Notes under the pieces: generated by a model
The model's database searches: none
Seen by the model: the letters and a program-made list of their open reading frames with translations, nothing else
Told to the model about the DNA's origin: nothing
NCBI GenBank assembly: GCA_002898575.1
Contig: BEHT01000007.1
Location: 1-64,000, forward strand
From: a bacterium HR17
GTDB taxonomy: Bacteria; Armatimonadota; Fervidibacteria; Fervidibacterales; Fervidibacteraceae
DNA length: 64,000 nt
Direction of reading: 5' to 3'
In this document: positions 46,464-53,590 of the stretch, piece by piece
Layout: every line of letters starts with the position of its first letter
Numbering within the stretch: position 1 is the stretch's first letter
Made by a program: the position numbers and the translations under genes

Positions 46464-46949
46464 TTAATTGTCCTGCTCCTCCACCTTCACGCCTTCCTTC
46501 TGCAGCGCTGCCACCAAATCGCCGTAGCGGATGGCTGTCTTTTCGTCCCAAGTCACCAGCACGCCGCCCTTTTCTGCCTTCACCGTTTTAACTCCCTTGA
46601 CACCTTGCAGCGCCTTTGCCGCTTTCTCCCTGTCCTTTTCAGCGATGGGCACAAACAGCGTTAGCCGAAAAGTGTGATGGCGACGGCGCACCTCCATCGG
46701 CAGCGCTGACAGAGGTGTTTTGGTTTCGTCCAACACGACAACGGCTCGCTTGTCCTTGAACGAGACGCCGGCTTTCTCTACGCCTTTTATGCCCTTCAGG
46801 GTTGCCTCCAACCCTGTGGCGCACCCATTTCAGGTCATCCCGTCTACGATGAAAGTGACCTTCACCCGTTGCGATTTTTGAGGCGTTTGCGCCGCTAATG
46901 TTGCGACCGTCAACGCAGCAGCGCTTAATATCCACAATGCACAGCGCAT
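46464..46949 (-). CDS. exported heavy-metal-associated (HMA) protein; candidate selenoprotein with in-frame TGA
   Basis: Reading from ATG 46949 (AACGGAGGTG upstream) gives a 161-residue protein with a signal peptide (MRCALWILSAAALTVATLAAQ). An HMA domain opens VKVTFIVDGMT-x-NGCATGLEATLKG. Codon x (46830-46832) is TGA and sits exactly where the first Cys of the metal-binding CxxC motif belongs, so the product would be UNGC if TGA encodes selenocysteine. The frame then stays open for 121 codons with good HMA sequence (GIKGVEKAGVSFKDKRAVVVLDE). A second ferredoxin-like repeat without CxxC follows (ALQGVKGVKTVKAEKGGVLV). A hairpin fitting a bacterial SECIS begins 13 nt after the TGA. Alternatives are a nonsense mutation or a sequencing error. 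The protein resembles MerP or copper-chaperone domains. Confidence 0.75.
46797..46816 (-). promoter_or_regulatory. candidate bacterial SECIS hairpin in the HMA gene
   Basis: A perfect 8-bp stem CAGGGTTG/CAACCCTG with loop GAGG. It starts 13 nt after the in-frame TGA, and the apical loop lies 21 nt after it and begins with G. Bacterial SECIS elements are small stem-loops immediately downstream of UGA with a G at the start of the apical loop. Confidence 0.6.
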
Positions 46950-47056
46950 TGCCCTTTCACCTCCGTTGTTCATCAAAAATTGCCCGCTCTGCCATTGAAG
47001 CGACGGCTTATGTCAGTTCGCCAACACTCAACATCGGGGGCTAAAACTGCGAGCCT

Positions 47057-47689
47057 TCAACGCACTTTCATCGCCACGACCAAGCCATCTCGGATAGGCA
47101 GCAAGGTCGCGACAAAGTCGGGGTCGTTGAAAATCGCTGCCGTCGCTTTGCGAATGCCCTCGGTGGGAGGGCTGTGGTCGTTGGCGTCAAAGATGCGTCC
47201 GTGAAGGAGCATGTTGTCCAAAATCAGCAACCCGCCTTCCGCCAGTTTTGTCTTTGCGACCTCTACCGCTTGCGGGTAGTCCTGCTTTTCAATGTCCACG
47301 AAGATACAGCCGAAGCGTCCTTGCGTGCGGCGCAGCGTCTCAACGGCTTCGCCGACCGTGAACCGCACAAACTCCGTCAATCTCATTCGCCCCAAGTAGT
47401 CCTGGGCTTTGCGCGACAACTCCTCGTCCCAGACGACATGGTGGACGACACCGCCTCCGTTATCGCGCACTGCCATCGCAAACCACGCCGTTGAGTAGCC
47501 GTAACCGCTGCCCATCTCAAACACTGTGCGCACTTTTGCCAGCCGGCATAACAGGTAACAACATTTGCCTGCCGCGCGGTCAATGATGGGAAAGCGCGTC
47601 TGGCGGGCGCTTTCTTCCATTTCCGTCAACACCGCATCGTCGTGCCGCGACAATTGCATCAAGTAATCCTGCACTTGCTGCCAGTCCAT
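47057..47689 (-). CDS. class I O-methyltransferase (COMT-like)
   Basis: A 210-residue SAM-dependent O-methyltransferase of the catechol/caffeoyl-CoA type. Motifs are VFEMGSGYGYSTAWFAMAV (motif I), VVHHVVWDEELSRKAQDYL (acidic loop), RFGCIFVDIEKQDYPQAVE (metal-binding Asp) and LILDNMLLHGRIFD (DN metal ligands). It is the size typical for this family. The AAGGAGG site favours ATG 47689 over the upstream 47731. It lies 66 bp downstream of iorA on the same strand, so it may modify an aromatic product, but the substrate is unknown. Confidence 0.85.
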   Translation of the reverse strand: MDWQQVQDYLMQLSRHDDAVLTEMEESARQTRFPIIDRAAGKCCYLLCRLAKVRTVFEMGSGYGYSTAWFAMAVRDNGGGVVHHVVWDEELSRKAQDYLGRMRLTEFVRFTVGEAVETLRRTQGRFGCIFVDIEKQDYPQAVEVAKTKLAEGGLLILDNMLLHGRIFDANDHSPPTEGIRKATAAIFNDPDFVATLLPIRDGLVVAMKVR

Positions 47690-47755
47690 CGCACATCGCC
47701 TCCTTTCAACCGCGCTATCGTTGGGGCACAACCTAGCAATGAGCGGAACACCGCT

Positions 47756-49930
47756 TCACACGCCGAGCAACCATCGCCGCAAACGGAATTGCACTCGCTC
47801 CCACCACGACGGGTTGTGCACCCATTCCACACGATAGAAAGATGGGCACAGTTTGGCGGCGTGGGCGACCGAACCGCACAACCCGCAGGCGACGCAAGTT
47901 TGCTCCGCTTGAACAACCATGTCTCGCTTGAGCGGGTTGGGCGACGGGCGCACCGAGAGGGACGGGCAATTGTTGTAGTGCAAACAACTGTGATCGCCGA
48001 CGCACACGAGGGGGTCAACGCCGAAACGCGCTTCCACCACCCGCTTTCTCCCTTCTCGCCGGCGTTCCCGCTCTTTGCGCTCCCTGCGGTTGCGTTCCAA
48101 CATGCATTCGCCCCGCACGATCAAAAAGCGCGGACCGAGTTCGGAAAGTTGCCATGCCTCTTCCAGCAACCGCACGACTTCACCGACTTCGTAAGGGTTG
48201 ACGACTTTGACCCATCGTGCGCCCATGCCTTTTAGCGTCGCTTCAATGTCCAAGTTGCCCGCTCGCTCGCCGAGTTTGGTGCTGGGGTTAGGTTGATGCC
48301 CCGTCATCGCCGTCCAAAAGTTCTCCAAGACGAGCACGACGCAATCTTGCTTGTGATAGAGGGCGTTGCTGATGCTCGTCGTTAACGCTTGCGCCCAAAA
48401 AGTGCCGTCACCGACGATGTAGATCGTCCGCTCCCGCGACAAAAAGGAACTTGCCAAACTGGACGCAAGGCAAGTGCCCATGCCCGTCACAGGTGCCACC
48501 AAATCCCGCAGGTAATAGATGCCCATGATGTAGCAGCCGATGTCCAGCACGATTTCCAATTTCACTTCAGGGTGCAGGTCGCGGAAAATTTTCAGCGCGG
48601 TCAACACTGCCGGGCGTTCAGGGCAACCCGTGCAAAAGTTAGGAAAACGCGGGACGACAGGCAACAACTCGTCAGTCGGGAGGGGAGACGGGGGACGAGG
48701 GACGGAAACGGCGGCGCTGGAACGCCCCAGAAATTTCGCCAACCCGTCCGTCACGATGTCCGTCGTCAGTTCGCCCGTTGTCGGCAGAAATGCGCTGCGG
48801 ACGATGCGCCCCCTCCAACCGAATTGCTGGGCGATAGCGCGAATTTCTCGCTCCAACAGCGCGGGCTCGCCCTCTTCTACCACGAGCACTTCGTCTTTGC
48901 CGTCCAAAAATTCCGCCAGATCGTCTTCCACTAACGGGAACAACGCATGCAACGAAAGCAGCGGAACGCCGAAGGAAAAGGATGAAGGATGGGGCGCGAG
49001 AGACAAGGGAGGTGGGGAAGTTGGCAGAGTTGTGCTGTCGCTTCGCGAGTGGGCAGCGACGAACTCGCGGCGATGAACTTGTGCTTCACCCAAACGCATC
49101 AGCGCCCGCAAAGCGACATTGAACAGCAACCCATGCACAATGACGCCTTTGCGCCCACCGTCGTCGTAGCGCTCGTTGATGCCGTGTTGACGGATAAAGG
49201 TTTTGGCGAGCGGGACGCGTTCGTGCCACTTTTCGCGTTCCTGCTGTTGCGTGAACGGCGGGATGGGAAAGCGGTCGGGCGTATGGTGCAACACTGCCAA
49301 AGGGTGATGCAAGTTGAATGCGGGTGGTTGATTCTCCTGCACTTGCAGCCAACCCTTCATGTTGCCGACGCGGGTGCGCACCAAAAAGAAGACTGGCATG
49401 CGGCAAGTTTCTGAAAGGTCAAAGGCAATACGGGTCAAACGGGCAACATGGTTCAAATCAGCTTTGGGGTCTAAGACGGGCGCGCCGAAGTTGTAGCCGT
49501 AAGGCAGCGTCTTTTGAGCGACCAAGGTGCTGTTGGCGCCGTAGTCCTCGCCGACGAAAATGACCGTCCCACCCTGCACACCCGACGAACACACATGCGC
49601 CAAGGCATCGGCAGCGACATTCGTCCCGACGACTTTCCACGCGACCGCACCTCGCACGGGTGCGTTGACCGAAAAGCGCAGCATCGCTGCCGCTGCCGAT
49701 TCGTTGACATTGTTGGCGACGAAAATGCCCATCGGTTTCAGGACCCGCTCTTCCGCATCAAGGAACGCATCGGTCAAGTTGGAAACGGGGGCACCAGGGT
49801 AGCCGCCGACATATGCCACACCGCTTTCCAGCAACGCCTTCAAAATCGCCAGACACCCATCCGCCCAAATGCACCCGTCCTGCATCCGCAACTGCTCAAT
49901 CTCGTGGGTGGGATAAGTCCGTCCCATCAT
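47756..49930 (-). CDS. iorA: indolepyruvate ferredoxin oxidoreductase, alpha subunit
   Basis: A 724-residue ThDP enzyme. The N-terminal pyrimidine-binding domain has GVAYVGGYPGAPVSNLTDAF and NNVNESAAAAMLRFSVNA. The C-terminal ThDP/Mg domain has VLDIGCYIMGIYYLRDLVAP and YIVGDGTFWAQALTTSISNAL, with VLVLENFWTAMTGHQPNPST. The iron-sulfur tail carries CVGDHSCLHYNNCPSL and CVACGLCGSVAHAAKLCPSF, the pattern of the TGDHSC subfamily whose partners have DUF6537. Two linkers (residues about 300-320 and 405-420), rich in Pro, Ser and Leu, are encoded by degenerate heptamers. ATG 49930 has GGAGG 5 nt before it; ATG 49927 follows immediately and is equally possible. Confidence 0.87.
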   Translation of the reverse strand: MMGRTYPTHEIEQLRMQDGCIWADGCLAILKALLESGVAYVGGYPGAPVSNLTDAFLDAEERVLKPMGIFVANNVNESAAAAMLRFSVNAPVRGAVAWKVVGTNVAADALAHVCSSGVQGGTVIFVGEDYGANSTLVAQKTLPYGYNFGAPVLDPKADLNHVARLTRIAFDLSETCRMPVFFLVRTRVGNMKGWLQVQENQPPAFNLHHPLAVLHHTPDRFPIPPFTQQQEREKWHERVPLAKTFIRQHGINERYDDGGRKGVIVHGLLFNVALRALMRLGEAQVHRREFVAAHSRSDSTTLPTSPPPLSLAPHPSSFSFGVPLLSLHALFPLVEDDLAEFLDGKDEVLVVEEGEPALLEREIRAIAQQFGWRGRIVRSAFLPTTGELTTDIVTDGLAKFLGRSSAAVSVPRPPSPLPTDELLPVVPRFPNFCTGCPERPAVLTALKIFRDLHPEVKLEIVLDIGCYIMGIYYLRDLVAPVTGMGTCLASSLASSFLSRERTIYIVGDGTFWAQALTTSISNALYHKQDCVVLVLENFWTAMTGHQPNPSTKLGERAGNLDIEATLKGMGARWVKVVNPYEVGEVVRLLEEAWQLSELGPRFLIVRGECMLERNRRERKERERRREGRKRVVEARFGVDPLVCVGDHSCLHYNNCPSLSVRPSPNPLKRDMVVQAEQTCVACGLCGSVAHAAKLCPSFYRVEWVHNPSWWERVQFRLRRWLLGV
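48675..48710 (+). repeat. degenerate heptamers inside iorA (site 1)
   Basis: On the plus strand (antisense to iorA), three to four heptamers such as GACGGGG and GACGAGG run in tandem. Translated from the coding strand they give a Pro/Ser-rich linker (VPRPPSPLPTDE) between the conserved blocks near residue 410. Confidence 0.65.
48976..49025 (+). repeat. degenerate heptamers inside iorA (site 2)
   Basis: About seven imperfect heptamers (for example GATGAAG, GACAAGG, GAGGTGG) read on the plus strand, antisense to iorA. They encode a linker of Thr, Pro, Ser and Leu (TSPPPLSLAPHPSSFSFG) near residue 310. Confidence 0.6.
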
Positions 49931-49965
49931 CGCCACCTCCAACGGCAGGTTGGCGAGCCGCTGAA

Positions 49966-50002
49966 AGCATAGCGACCTTGCCCGCTTTCGGCAAGGTGTC
50001 AA
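49966..50002 (-). promoter_or_regulatory. candidate promoter with internal palindrome upstream of iorA
   Basis: A TTGACA box (49997-50002) and a TATGCT box (49966-49971) flank a perfect 7-bp palindrome CCTTGCC/GGCAAGG (49976-49996). The 25-bp spacing is too long for a standard sigma-70 promoter, so a regulator that bends DNA, or a chance match, should be considered. Confidence 0.3.
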
Positions 50003-50164
50003 AACGAAAAATCACACGCCCCCGCACGCCCTTGCACAAATCCACGGTGACCCAAAACCCGGCGCCGAAAATCAAACCGAGGAAGAAGGGCAACAGGCGA
50101 CGGTCAACTTTTCCTCACCACATCCCTGCCGTGCGGGACAAAGGGCGCTCAGATTTTGCGACCC

Positions 50165-50430
50165 CGCTCGTTTGCAGGGGGTAATTGCATTAGCGGGAAG
50201 ACCAACCGACCTTTCACGCTGCTGCGGGAACAGAAAAGCGGGAGGGTGTGGGTGCAAAATTTGCGCTCAATTGTTTTCAGGTGTCGCAAAGTAGAGCGGT
50301 CCTGTAAGGAGGAGCCGCTCTGTCCAGCCGAACAACGGGTTGCCTGCAGCGACTAACGCCATCGCGTAAACGAGCGTTAATTCAACGGGCGTCAAACTTT
50401 TGCCCCACGAATCAACACGGCGTTAATGCC
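50165..50430 (-). pseudogene. degenerate fragment of a DUF6785-family membrane protein
   Basis: On the minus strand LTLVYAMALVAAGNPLFGW, then GPLYFATPENN followed by a stop codon and AQILHPHPPAFLF, match the family's N-terminal half. In that half a membrane helix is followed by FxFATPENxW and HPHLPSWL. A TGA replaces the expected Trp codon after ENN, and a second frame change lies upstream (INAVLIR in another frame). There is no start codon or complete frame. It is a decayed relative of the gene at the start of the window. The flanks (50003-50164 and 50431-50574) show nothing else recognisable. Confidence 0.65.
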
Positions 50431-50574
50431 GATCCACTGTCCACACCACTTTGCTCTGCCATCAGCCTTATCCCTTCCTCAGCCGCTCACACAGCGAGGG
50501 CGAAGAGACTCACTCCCATCGCGCTTTACGCGCTTTACGCCATCCCATGCCTTGCACCGTGCCTTCAACAGCCT

Positions 50575-50952
50575 TTACAACTCGGTCACTTTGCCTTGCG
50601 GGACACGGAGGTCAACCTGCAAGTGCTTTGTTTTTCCGTTGACGACGGCGGTGACTTCTACCAAGCCCTTTTGCCGGTCCAACACCTTGACCGTTTGGAT
50701 GGAGATGGGCTTCTTGCCAAAGTGAGAGTGAACAGCATCTACTGCCAAGGTCTTCAAGCCCACCTCAAACAGCAAGCCCCCCATCTTTCCTTCAGGACCG
50801 TATTTGTTCGTCAGGGGACAACAGGCGCCGGCAGATGGCTGGTGGGAGCGGTACTGGCGGTAGACTGTCCATCCGCTGACCGAGACAGCCAGCAACGCCC
50901 CAATCGCCACCGTAAGGATGTGGGTATGCAGCCATCGCCGTAGGGGCTTCAT
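50575..50952 (-). CDS. uncharacterised membrane-anchored protein
   Basis: A 125-residue protein with one N-terminal membrane segment (HTHILTVAIGALLAVSVSGWTVY). A loop follows with two adjacent cysteines (SAGACCPLTNKYGPEGK), then a beta-rich extracytoplasmic domain (PISIQTVKVLDRQKGLVEV and VNGKTKHLQVDLRV). I do not recognise the family. The CCPLT phrase is reminiscent of small DUF6132-type membrane proteins but is not conclusive. GAGGTGAAGGA precedes ATG 50952, and the previous frame ends 5 bp before, so the two genes are likely an operon. Confidence 0.6.
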   Translation of the reverse strand: MKPLRRWLHTHILTVAIGALLAVSVSGWTVYRQYRSHQPSAGACCPLTNKYGPEGKMGGLLFEVGLKTLAVDAVHSHFGKKPISIQTVKVLDRQKGLVEVTAVVNGKTKHLQVDLRVPQGKVTEL

Positions 50953-50957
50953 TTCCT

Positions 50958-51140
50958 TCACCTCTTAGGTTGTGGTGGCTGACTTGGTATAAAGCCAGGC
51001 GCACCGTATTTTTGCATCATCGCCCCCGGCAGTTGTTCGGGTGGGACCTCTTTCTTCTGGACGCTTGTGCCCCGCCAGAGGACGAAGGCAGCGATAAGCA
51101 GCACGACCACTGAGGCACCGTCGCAAGGAAAACTCAACAA
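50958..51140 (-). CDS. small single-span membrane protein
   Basis: About 60 residues with one hydrophobic segment (ASVVVLLIAAFVLWRG) and a polar Pro/Gln-rich tail ending PSQPPQPKR. The best start is TTG 51140 or the next TTG. An AGGAGG site lies about 14-17 nt upstream, which is long, and an ATG in another frame is closer, so the start is uncertain. It is followed directly by the membrane-anchored gene at 50575-50952. Function unknown. Confidence 0.45.
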   Translation of the reverse strand: MLSFPCDGASVVVLLIAAFVLWRGTSVQKKEVPPEQLPGAMMQKYGAPGFIPSQPPQPKR

Positions 51141-51164
51141 AGCACATCAATGTCGCCTCCTCTC

Positions 51165-51513
51165 TCGTGTTTGGACGGTTGTCTACGACGCGGAAGACGG
51201 CTACGCTTTTGCCCGCCGCTTTTTCGGTCGTTCTGAGCGCCCTGACGCGTTGGTCTTTTTGGCGGAAATGGCGGCGATCGGGTTTGCGCGGGCCGTTTTG
51301 GAGATGCCAATCCGTTTGCCCGATGACCTGGGCTTGGTTGTCAAAGAGAAAGTGCCAGGGCAAATGCGGTTTTTGCGTGGGATAGCGACTTTGACGCCCC
51401 GATACTTTCAACTAGGCAGTGTGGCAGCTGAGCGATTGATAGACTTGATGCAAAAGCGCCTTGAACCGCCTGTGCACGAGCGCCTTGCAGTGCCTTTGCA
51501 AGTGTGGTCGTGA
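51165..51513 (+). pseudogene. C-terminal fragment of a LacI-family regulator
   Basis: About 110 residues keep the end of a LacI/GalR sensor domain. DAEDGYAFARRFF and RPDALVFLAEMAAIGFARAV correspond to the region where the family has a RPDAI..asD.mAiG.lral sequence. LPDDLGLVV, an FxLGSVAAERLIDLM helix and a final VPLQV strand follow. The DNA-binding half and most of the sensor domain are absent, so it is a truncated relic, perhaps left by a deletion. Confidence 0.6.
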
Positions 51514-51545
51514 CCCTTTACGCCCTCATCGTCCAGTCGTCAAGC

Positions 51546-51582
51546 ACTCGCCTTTCGGAGGGCGGCTCTCCTGAGCCGCCAA
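51546..51582 (-). repeat. dispersed double-hairpin repeat, partial copy 3
   Basis: The stretch TTTCGGAGGGCGGCTCTCCTGAGCCGCC matches the right-hand hairpin half of the element at 25575-25684 (inverted) and of that at 45897-46002. The other half is missing. Confidence 0.6.
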
Positions 51583-51592
51583 AGCGACACAT

Positions 51593-51763
51593 TCATCGTC
51601 CAATTGTCAGCGCCCAACCGAACAACGCGCCAGCAATCATCGCCCCGACGGGGCTGCCGGTGATGCCTCAGGTGGCGCATTCGCCCTTCGTCACCCATAC
51701 CAGCACCTGTTGCACCACCAACCCGATAAGCGCTCCGAGGACGATGCCGATGAAGGGTTTCAT
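51593..51763 (-). CDS. small DUF6132-like membrane protein; candidate selenoprotein with in-frame TGA
   Basis: ATG 51763 (GAGGTGACGCC upstream) opens a 56-codon gene. It encodes one hydrophobic helix (MKPFIGIVLGALIGLVVQQV), a short loop GECAT-x-GITGSPVG, and a second helix (AMIAGALFGWALTIG). Codon x (51668-51670) is TGA. The shape is that of DUF6132-type proteins, whose loop ends C-P-I-T-x-N-P, so x falls where the second Cys is expected and would make CxxU. The frame downstream of TGA keeps the second helix. A GC-rich hairpin starts 13 nt after the TGA. It is the last gene of the tusA-sqr-sigma unit, 26 bp after rpoE. A nonsense mutation is the alternative. Confidence 0.65.
51642..51654 (-). 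promoter_or_regulatory. candidate bacterial SECIS hairpin in the DUF6132-like gene
   Basis: Stem GCCCC/GGGGC with loop GTC. It begins 13 nt after the in-frame TGA (the same spacing as in the HMA gene), with the loop starting with G 18 nt after the TGA. Confidence 0.5.
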
Positions 51764-51789
51764 CCTTGGCGTCACCTCACGGTAAAAGT

Positions 51790-52326
51790 TTACGCCCACT
51801 TTCGTAGATCCGTTCGGCGCTGCACTTGTTTGCGCAAGGCGCGACGGGCGCGGTGCAACAGGGCTTTCACCGCTGACAGACTTAACCCCATCGCCTTCGC
51901 CACCTCCTTTTCCCTCAACCCTTCACCGTCTTTCAACAACAACACAGTTCGGTAGCGGTCGGGCAACCCTTCTAACGCCTGCGCAACGATGCGGCGCATT
52001 TCCGTTTCAATGGCAATCTCTTCAGGCGTGGGAGCATCGTCGGGCAATTCCAACGGTGGCGTTTCCTCGTCTGACGCTTCTGCTTCCAAAAGTTGTTCCA
52101 GTGAGACCGTCGCTGGACGCCGTCGTAGCATGCGGCATTCATTGGCGGCGATGCGGTGCAACCAAGTGCGCACGCTGGCTTCGCCCCGAAATTCATGCAA
52201 GTGTTCAACGGCTTTCAGCAAAGTCGCTTGAGCGACATCTTCTGCATCTTCCCGATGCCGGCACAACTGCTGCGCCAGTCGTCCCACCTCGTCCCGGTAG
52301 CGCCAAATTTCCTCAACGGCTGGCAT
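51790..52326 (-). CDS. ECF-family RNA polymerase sigma factor
   Basis: A 178-residue sigma-70 region 2/4 protein. Region 2 is GRLAQQLCRHREDAEDVAQAT followed by EFRGEASVRTWLHRIAANEC. Region 4 is ALEGLPDRYRTVLLLKDGEGL with EVAKAMGLSLSAVKALLHRAR (helix-turn-helix). A GGAGGGGG site lies upstream; ATG 52326 is preferred over GTG 52335. The restored end of the sqr gene overlaps its start by 14 nt. No anti-sigma factor gene is adjacent, so its control is unknown. A role in sulfur or redox response is inference from position only. Confidence 0.9.
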   Translation of the reverse strand: MPAVEEIWRYRDEVGRLAQQLCRHREDAEDVAQATLLKAVEHLHEFRGEASVRTWLHRIAANECRMLRRRPATVSLEQLLEAEASDEETPPLELPDDAPTPEEIAIETEMRRIVAQALEGLPDRYRTVLLLKDGEGLREKEVAKAMGLSLSAVKALLHRARRALRKQVQRRTDLRKWA

Positions 52327-53570
52327 TTTCGTCACCCCCTCCAGCGCTTTTGCGCAGCCGCTCCATCACCGCTGAGTCGCAGAACGGCTGTTGAGCGGTC
52401 GTTGACCTGCCCGACACCATCCTGAGTAGGACATCCGGTGCAACGCCTTTCGGGACAACGGCAGGATAGAAGCGGTTCATCAGCGCTTTCAACCATCGCC
52501 ACCACATGGAGGGTCGGGGGGGGCTGGGGCGGTCGCTCGTAGTTGAACCGCAAAACCGTCGCTTTTTTGTCGCCCGTTTCCACGAAGCACATTACGCTGC
52601 CGTCATAGTGCGCGTTGGGTTCTTTGCCCTCAATGAGGCTGAGCAGGTTTCTAGCGAGGACAGGGGCTTCAAAGTGGGCGGCAGCGCCGCTTTTGCTGAC
52701 GGGCAAATCGGTTGCATCGCCGATAGCAAACAGGCGTTCATGCCCTTTCACTTGCAGTGTGACCTTGTCTGTCGGAACCCAGCCGCCTTTATCGCCGATT
52801 CCCGATGCGTCAATGACGGGTGCACCCCGATGGGGCGGGATGAGAACTAGCAAGTCGTAATCCAACTCCGTCCCTTCCAGCGAGACAACCCTGCGCCTTT
52901 TGGGGTCAACGCTTTCGGTGTTGAAAAAGGTCTCCACCTTGATGCCTTTGCGGTCAAACAACTCAGCGACAAGTGGCGCGGCGGTGGTAATGGGCAACAC
53001 CTGTGGTAAAGGCGTCACAAAAACGATTTCCGTTTTATCCCGCAGTTTGCGTCGACGCAGCCAATCATCCAACAGTAAGGTGAACTCAATGGGGGCAGGT
53101 GGGCACTTATAAGGAAAGCCTGCGATGCCGACGACGATACGACCGCCTGCGAAGTTGCTCAACGCCTGCCGCAAGTTCACCGCTGCGGGTTCGGTGTAAA
53201 AGTGGTGCCCGCCCTCCGCTAAACCCGCCACTTCTTTGGGCATCGGGCAAGACCCAGTGGCGATGACCAAGTAGTCGTAGGGTACCGTCCCATCACGCGT
53301 CAGGTAAAGGCGTCGTTTATCAACATCAATGCGTTCCACAGAGGCGTGAATGAGTTGGACGGAGGGGTGCAGCAGTCGTCGTTCGTCGTAGCGCAACTTT
53401 TCTGGTCGCTCCCAACCGAAGGGCACGTAAAGCAAGCCTGGCTGGTAGTGGTGCACCCCCGTCGCATCCACGACCGTGACTTCCACTTTGTCGGTATGCT
53501 TCGCCAACTTGTTGGCGACGAGTGTGCCTCCGACGCCACCGCCAAGCACGACGACTTTGGCTTTTGCCAT
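52313..53570 (-). CDS. sulfide:quinone oxidoreductase-like FAD protein, frameshifted near the C-terminus
   Basis: An FAD/NAD(P)-binding disulfide-type oxidoreductase. It has VVVLGGGVGGTLVANKLAKH (FAD site), YDYLVIATGS, the conserved active-site Cys in GFPYKCPPAP, LFAIGDATDLPV, and a second Cys in GSVMCFVETGDKKA, as in SQR/flavocytochrome c-like enzymes. After RFNYERPPQPP a run of eight C on the coding strand shifts the frame. Dropping one C continues the family end as PSMWWRWLKALMNRFYPAVV and reaches a stop at 52313. Without correction the unshifted frame ends at 52332. It follows tusA by 20 bp, so sulfide or persulfide oxidation is plausible. Length would be about 418 aa. Confidence 0.8.
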
Positions 53571-53590
53571 TGCCTTTCACCTCGTTGCGC

